Assembly: GCA_030430125.1 (NCBI GenBank)
Contig: JAUIGA010000150.1
Span: 1 to 7,927, forward strand
Direction of reading: 5' to 3'
Length of the DNA stretch: 7,927 nucleotides
DNA from: Chloroflexia bacterium
GTDB lineage: Bacteria; Chloroflexota; Chloroflexia; Thermomicrobiales; UBA6265
Part shown: positions 5,237 to 7,927 of the stretch, piece by piece
Layout of the letters: every line of letters begins with the position of its first letter
How positions within the stretch are numbered: the first letter of the stretch is position 1
Position numbers and translations under genes: made by a program
The notes under the pieces: model-generated
Database searches by the model: none
What the model was told of the DNA's origin: nothing
What the model saw: the letters and a program-made list of their open reading frames with translations, nothing else

Positions 5237-5797
5237 TCAGGCCGGCGTCGCCGGCGGCTCGCCGGTGACGGTTGCGGCCAGCCATGCATGCATCTCGGCG
5301 ACCACCGCGCAGGCGCGATCCCGGACAACCTCGTCTTTCTCGCCGGGCACCGGCTCGGCCTGCCCGATAAGCAGCACCGGCCCGTCGATCGCAACGCAGG
5401 CCCACTTGCCACGGTCGGCGATGGCGAACGCCTCCAGGTCGCCAGCAGTCGCCGCCGCCGAGTCCCGCGCGAAGTCTCCGAGGCCGGCCTCGGCGCGCTC
5501 CGGGGTGTCGAAGACGATCACCGAGGCGATCGGCAATTGGTTCGACCCGGTCAGCACCCACGCGCCGGGAACGTCTTCCAGCGGCTGGCCGTAGTGGTCT
5601 TCCCACGAGATCAGCGCGATCGCTTCGTCTTCGTTGCCCGGCAGGGTGGCGGGCGGCTCGGCGCCGGCCACCGCCGCCACGACCGCGGCCGGATCGACGA
5701 GCGGACTGGCGGCCGGTGTCGCGGTGCCTGCGTGCCGGAAAGTCGCCGGAGTGAGCAGCAGGGTGGTGAGGGCAAGGAGTGTGATGGTGTATACCAT
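5237..5797 (-). CDS. exported protein of unknown function, distant relative of the Tat protein
   Basis: A 186-residue protein with a hydrophobic N-terminus (VYTITLLALTTLLL, residues 2-15) that looks like a Sec signal peptide, though without the usual basic residues. An Ala/Pro-rich stretch follows to about residue 55, then a compact domain: ALISWEDHYGQPLEDVPGAW (61-80), IASVIVFDTPERAE (90-103), a helix, CVAIDGPVLLIGQAEP (134-149) and a C-terminal helix. C134 and C163 could form a disulfide. The pattern W(D/E)D, L.D...GA, then a strand with hydrophobic pairs, then a second strand ending in G.AE.P, mirrors the Tat protein at 3223-3870, so I infer a distant common family. No function is known to me. 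ATG 5797 is chosen because GGAGG stands four bases before it; the frame is open further upstream, but that would overlap the divergent gene. It converges on the thioredoxin gene. Confidence 0.72.
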   Translation of the reverse strand: MVYTITLLALTTLLLTPATFRHAGTATPAASPLVDPAAVVAAVAGAEPPATLPGNEDEAIALISWEDHYGQPLEDVPGAWVLTGSNQLPIASVIVFDTPERAEAGLGDFARDSAAATAGDLEAFAIADRGKWACVAIDGPVLLIGQAEPVPGEKDEVVRDRACAVVAEMHAWLAATVTGEPPATPA

Positions 5798-5801
5798 AGT
5801 C

Positions 5802-5806
5802 CCTCC
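5802..5806 (-). promoter_or_regulatory. Shine-Dalgarno site fixing the second exported protein's start
   Basis: On the minus strand GGAGG stands four bases (GACT) before the ATG at 5797, and the hydrophobic signal segment begins directly after that ATG. This rules out the longer reading that would start beyond 5900. Confidence 0.6.
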
Positions 5807-5901
5807 GGGAACGTTCAGGTGCGCTGCTCCAGTGTACCGCCACGACTTCGACGACCTATCTGTCCTGTTGCGGATGTCGAGGTCGATCATGACGCGTAGT
5901 G

Positions 5902-5907
5902 TAGAAT
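5902..5907 (+). promoter_or_regulatory. possible -10 element for the DUF6194 gene
   Basis: TAGAAT matches the sigma-70 -10 consensus at five of six positions and lies 47 bases before ATG 5955, in an AT-richer patch of the divergent gap. I see no good -35 hexamer at the usual distance (the nearest, TTGCGG at 5868, is too far), so support rests on one element and position. Confidence 0.28.
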
Positions 5908-5954
5908 GGGCAGCCGTGTATTGCCGTCCTTCAGGACACGGGAGCACGGGATTC

Positions 5955-6419
5955 ATGGATCAACTCGGCATCATTCGGTACATCGAAACCACCTTTGCCG
6001 GAGTAAACGTCGTCACCGGCACCGAGGGGATTGCGGCCGGCGACACCTTCTTCTTCTACGATCCCGATCGCACCCTTGAGGGCAAGGACCAGCAGCCCTT
6101 CGCCACCATCGTGATCAAGGACTACGGGGAGTTCGACAACGCCTCGGACCTGGACCGCCCGGGTGTCTTCCGGTTGAACATCCATGTCAGCAAGAAGACC
6201 TTCGCGGCGCAGGTCGGCGCGACCGGCGATCATCACGACTACACGGCGCTGGATGTGCTGATGCCGCACCCGGTGTACGCGCCGCAGTTCTGGATCTGCG
6301 TGCTCAACCCGAGCGAGTCGACGTTCGCGCGCCTGCAGCCGCTGCTCGCCGAGGCGTACGACCGAGCCGCGGCACGGCTTGCCAGGCGCCGGCGCGTCGC
6401 GGACCCCCAGGCGGGGTGA
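5955..6419 (+). CDS. DUF6194 family protein
   Basis: A 154-residue cytoplasmic protein that matches the DUF6194 layout end to end. It has an N-terminal helix (IIRYIETTF), AGDTFFFYDP at 28-37, QPFATIVIKDY at 47-57, LDRPGVFRLNI at 66-76, DVLMPHPVYAPQFW at 100-113 and a C-terminal helix (LQPLLAEAYDRAAARLARRR). The family has no established function that I know of; members are common in actinobacteria and related GC-rich soil or thermophilic bacteria and often stand alone. Conserved aromatic and basic residues suggest a ligand pocket, but this is inference. ATG 5955 is the natural start because family similarity begins within five residues of it; GGAG at 5941-5944 is a weak ribosome site 10 bases away. 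The arginine run near the end (141-147) is part of the last helix. It is divergent from the exported protein at 5237-5797. Confidence 0.82.
   Translation: MDQLGIIRYIETTFAGVNVVTGTEGIAAGDTFFFYDPDRTLEGKDQQPFATIVIKDYGEFDNASDLDRPGVFRLNIHVSKKTFAAQVGATGDHHDYTALDVLMPHPVYAPQFWICVLNPSESTFARLQPLLAEAYDRAAARLARRRRVADPQAG
6403..6417 (+). terminator. short hairpin at the end of the DUF6194 gene
   Basis: ACCCC (6403-6407) and GGGGT (6413-6417) pair around CAGGC; the last T is the first base of the TGA stop. The stem is only five bases and no T-tract follows, so it is a marginal terminator. It matters mainly because three other gene ends in the window show the same arrangement. Confidence 0.25.
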
Positions 6420-6482
6420 GCGGGAGCGTCGCGGGTCGCGCCGTGGCCCGGCCCGGATGCTCGCGATGACGGCTTTGGGTCG

Positions 6483-6488
6483 TATTAT
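6483..6488 (+). promoter_or_regulatory. possible -10 element for the Cys/His protein and LLM gene pair
   Basis: TATTAT differs from the -10 consensus by one base and stands in a short AT-rich patch of an otherwise GC-rich 118-base gap (6420-6537). It would place the transcript start near 6495, giving a leader of about 43 bases before ATG 6538. No good -35 hexamer is found 16-19 bases upstream. Confidence 0.33.
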
Positions 6489-6537
6489 TGGGGGCAGGAA
6501 ACGGATTTCGAGTCACGAGAGGACATCTGCGAACACT

Positions 6538-6801
6538 ATGGCAACCACCGGACCCAACCCGCTCTGTGAAGTCGGCCGCCGTCACCCGCGCGACCGTCAC
6601 CGGATGCGCCCTGTCGAGGGGCAGGAGTACCTCTGGTACTGCAGCAAGCACACGATGTACGCGGTGCTTGCCGACAAGGACGACGCCGAGTCCGTCGACC
6701 GCGGCAGCGAGCGCGAGCTCCCCAACGGCGTCACCGGGGTGGTGATGGGCACCGGCGACGAGCGCCAGGGTGGTGTCGTGCTGTACGTCCGGGCGTCCTG
6801 A
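6538..6801 (+). CDS. small Cys/His-containing protein of unknown function
   Basis: An 87-residue protein I do not recognise. The N-terminal half holds C10, H16, H21, then WYCSKH with C35 and H38, a spacing (C..H..H..CxxH) that could bind a metal such as zinc; this is inference, as it matches no zinc ribbon I can name. The C-terminal half is acidic, then ends with GVTGVVMGTGDERQGGVVLYV, probably a pair of strands. There is no signal or membrane segment. ATG 6538 is the most likely start. The only purine-rich ribosome-site candidate, GAGAGGA (6517-6523), is 14 bases away, which is long; the next upstream ATG (6466) would precede the likely promoter. Its TGA overlaps the ATG of the monooxygenase gene by one base (TGATG), so the two are probably translationally coupled and expressed together. 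Confidence 0.65.
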   Translation: MATTGPNPLCEVGRRHPRDRHRMRPVEGQEYLWYCSKHTMYAVLADKDDAESVDRGSERELPNGVTGVVMGTGDERQGGVVLYVRAS

Positions 6802-7907
6802 TGCCCGTTGGGCGGCTCCGGTTCGCCGTCGACAGCTCCCACCAGGTCATCGCGAGCCCCCAGGAGCGGGGTACCCGCACGGACGTGCAGGCGGCCATTG
6901 CTGACCTCATCTCCTTCGCGCGGGAGGCCGATGCCGCCGGGGTGGATTCATTCTGGCTGAGCGAGGATCCGGACGGGTGGGATGCGCTGCAGATGCTCGC
7001 CGTCGTCGCCCGGGAGACGGAGCGTATCCGGGTCGGCCCCGGGGTGTTGAACCCGTATTTCCGCCACCCATCGCTGATCGCCGCGTCGATGGCGACCCTC
7101 GAAGCGCTTGGCGACGGTCGGGCTTTCCTTGGCTTCGGTCGCGGGCAGACCGAGTGGTACGAGCGCGCGCTGGGCATCGAGACCGGCAACCCGGTCGCCG
7201 CGCTGGACGAGGCAATTGGGTTGCTCCGGCAGTGGTTCGAACCGCCGTGGACAGCGGCTTCCCCGTCAGGCGCGACCGAGTTTGCCGTCAGCCGGTGGGA
7301 GCGTGTCACCGGACCGGTGCAGGAGCACCTTCCGATCTACCTCGCCGCGGTCGGGCCGAAGGCGCTTTCGACCGCCGCGCGGCTCGCCGACGGTGTCATC
7401 TTCAACGATCTCGCCTCGATCACCTTCATGGAGAAGTCGATCCGCTCGGTGCGGGCCGAGGCGGCCGCGGCTGGTCGTGATCCCGACGCGATTCGCTTCT
7501 TCGCCCGGTCGGCGGTGACGATCACGGACGACCCGGAAGCGGTGTACGAGCGCCGGAAGAATACCGTGGCCCTGATCCACGTACTGCCGGGCATGGAGCG
7601 CCTGCTGGAGTCGCCCGGCTACGACACCGGCGCGATCGTGGCGCGTGTGCGCGAGACCATGGGCACCATGGAGGTGCTGGAGCGCGGCGGGAACTTCCCC
7701 GAGCTGAAGCGGGCGGGAGATTTCGCGGCGGCGCGCCGGCACATCCCGACGGCGCTGCTGCGGGAGTTGGTCGTGGCGGGTCCGGTGGATGCGGTGCGGG
7801 AGCGGCTGCGCCGGTTCCAGGAGATCGGCATCACCGACGTTTTTCTCGCCCGCCCGAAGGGCGAGCCAACGCTCGCGGAGATCGTCGCGGCGCTGGCGGA
7901 CGTGTGA
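6801..7907 (+). CDS. LLM-class flavin/F420-dependent oxidoreductase (luciferase-like)
   Basis: A complete 368-residue protein of the bacterial luciferase-like TIM-barrel superfamily. The N-terminal barrel strand with FAREADAAGVDSFWLSED (39-56) is followed by the hallmark segment ERIRVGPGV then HPSLIAASMATLEALGDGRAFLGFGRG (74-115). Next come the catalytic-barrel motif LPIYLAAVGPKALSTAARLADGVIFN (177-202) and the closing AGPVDAVRERLRRFQEIGITDVFLA (326-350), the usual last helix and strand. Members use F420 or reduced FMN to oxidise or reduce a small organic substrate in the cytoplasm. The resemblance to methylene-tetrahydromethanopterin reductase-type proteins favours F420, but neither cofactor nor substrate can be fixed from sequence. 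Its ATG overlaps the upstream stop (TGATG) and has almost no ribosome site of its own, so it depends on translation of the 87-residue protein. A GCGAGC-CAAC-GCTCGC hairpin lies inside the coding end at 7861-7876. Confidence 0.9.
   Translation: MPVGRLRFAVDSSHQVIASPQERGTRTDVQAAIADLISFAREADAAGVDSFWLSEDPDGWDALQMLAVVARETERIRVGPGVLNPYFRHPSLIAASMATLEALGDGRAFLGFGRGQTEWYERALGIETGNPVAALDEAIGLLRQWFEPPWTAASPSGATEFAVSRWERVTGPVQEHLPIYLAAVGPKALSTAARLADGVIFNDLASITFMEKSIRSVRAEAAAAGRDPDAIRFFARSAVTITDDPEAVYERRKNTVALIHVLPGMERLLESPGYDTGAIVARVRETMGTMEVLERGGNFPELKRAGDFAAARRHIPTALLRELVVAGPVDAVRERLRRFQEIGITDVFLARPKGEPTLAEIVAALADV
7861..7876 (+). repeat. 6-bp tight hairpin near the 3' end of the LLM gene
   Basis: GCGAGC and GCTCGC pair perfectly around CAAC, about 30 bases before the stop codon. 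It could protect the 3' end or start termination, but no T-tract follows and it is coding sequence, so it may be incidental. Confidence 0.25.
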
Positions 7908-7927
7908 TCAGACGGTGTGATGGTGGT

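Noticed and set aside
6420..6537. GC-rich gap searched for a small RNA or terminator
   Set aside because: Only loose GGG/CCC pairings are seen besides the possible -10; nothing stable enough to report as an RNA gene.
7902..7921. Direct repeat GTGTGAT ... GTGTGAT at the right edge
   Set aside because: Only seven bases long and cut off by the window end; no function can be supported.

Overview
The window is GC-rich, uses GTG as well as ATG starts, and encodes several secreted proteins of a style I associate with the Thermomicrobia branch of Chloroflexota (Sphaerobacter/Thermomicrobium-like). That assignment is inferred from composition and protein style; there is no rRNA, tRNA or other marker gene here. 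I see no CRISPR array, insertion sequence, transposase or phage gene. Ten coding regions account for most of the sequence.

Layout. (1) 1-788, minus strand: a small acidic protein of unknown function followed, 11 bases later, by an AadA-like nucleotidyltransferase that runs off the left edge. (2) About 802-1107, plus strand: a small conserved-looking reading frame with clearly lower GC3 and no normal start codon, head-to-head with the previous pair; possibly a 5'-truncated remnant. (3) 1153-2271: a DUF917 / S-methyl-thiohydantoin desulfurase-type protein, followed at 2333-3100 by an orphan ParB/Srx-fold protein with no ParA partner in view. (4) 3223-5797: a block of three exported proteins. 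A Tat-exported protein (minus) and a TlpA-like thioredoxin with an extra N-terminal extracytoplasmic domain (plus) diverge from a 358-base intergenic region containing several inverted repeats. A second exported protein (minus) converges on the thioredoxin gene and looks like a distant relative of the Tat protein. (5) 5955-6419: a DUF6194 protein. (6) 6538-7907: an 87-residue Cys/His-containing protein overlapping by one base (TGATG) a luciferase-like monooxygenase (LLM) of the F420/flavin-dependent class.

How the genes fit together. The most coherent module is the exported trio, which may work on the outer face of the membrane in thiol-redox or protein-folding chemistry. The last two genes are probably translationally coupled. 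The other neighbours look like independent accessory or housekeeping genes. Several gene ends carry short inverted repeats that overlap the stop codon and lack a T-tract. No complete novel system is proven here. The strongest leads are the exported trio with its structured divergent control region, and the start-less, compositionally distinct frame next to the nucleotidyltransferase pair.
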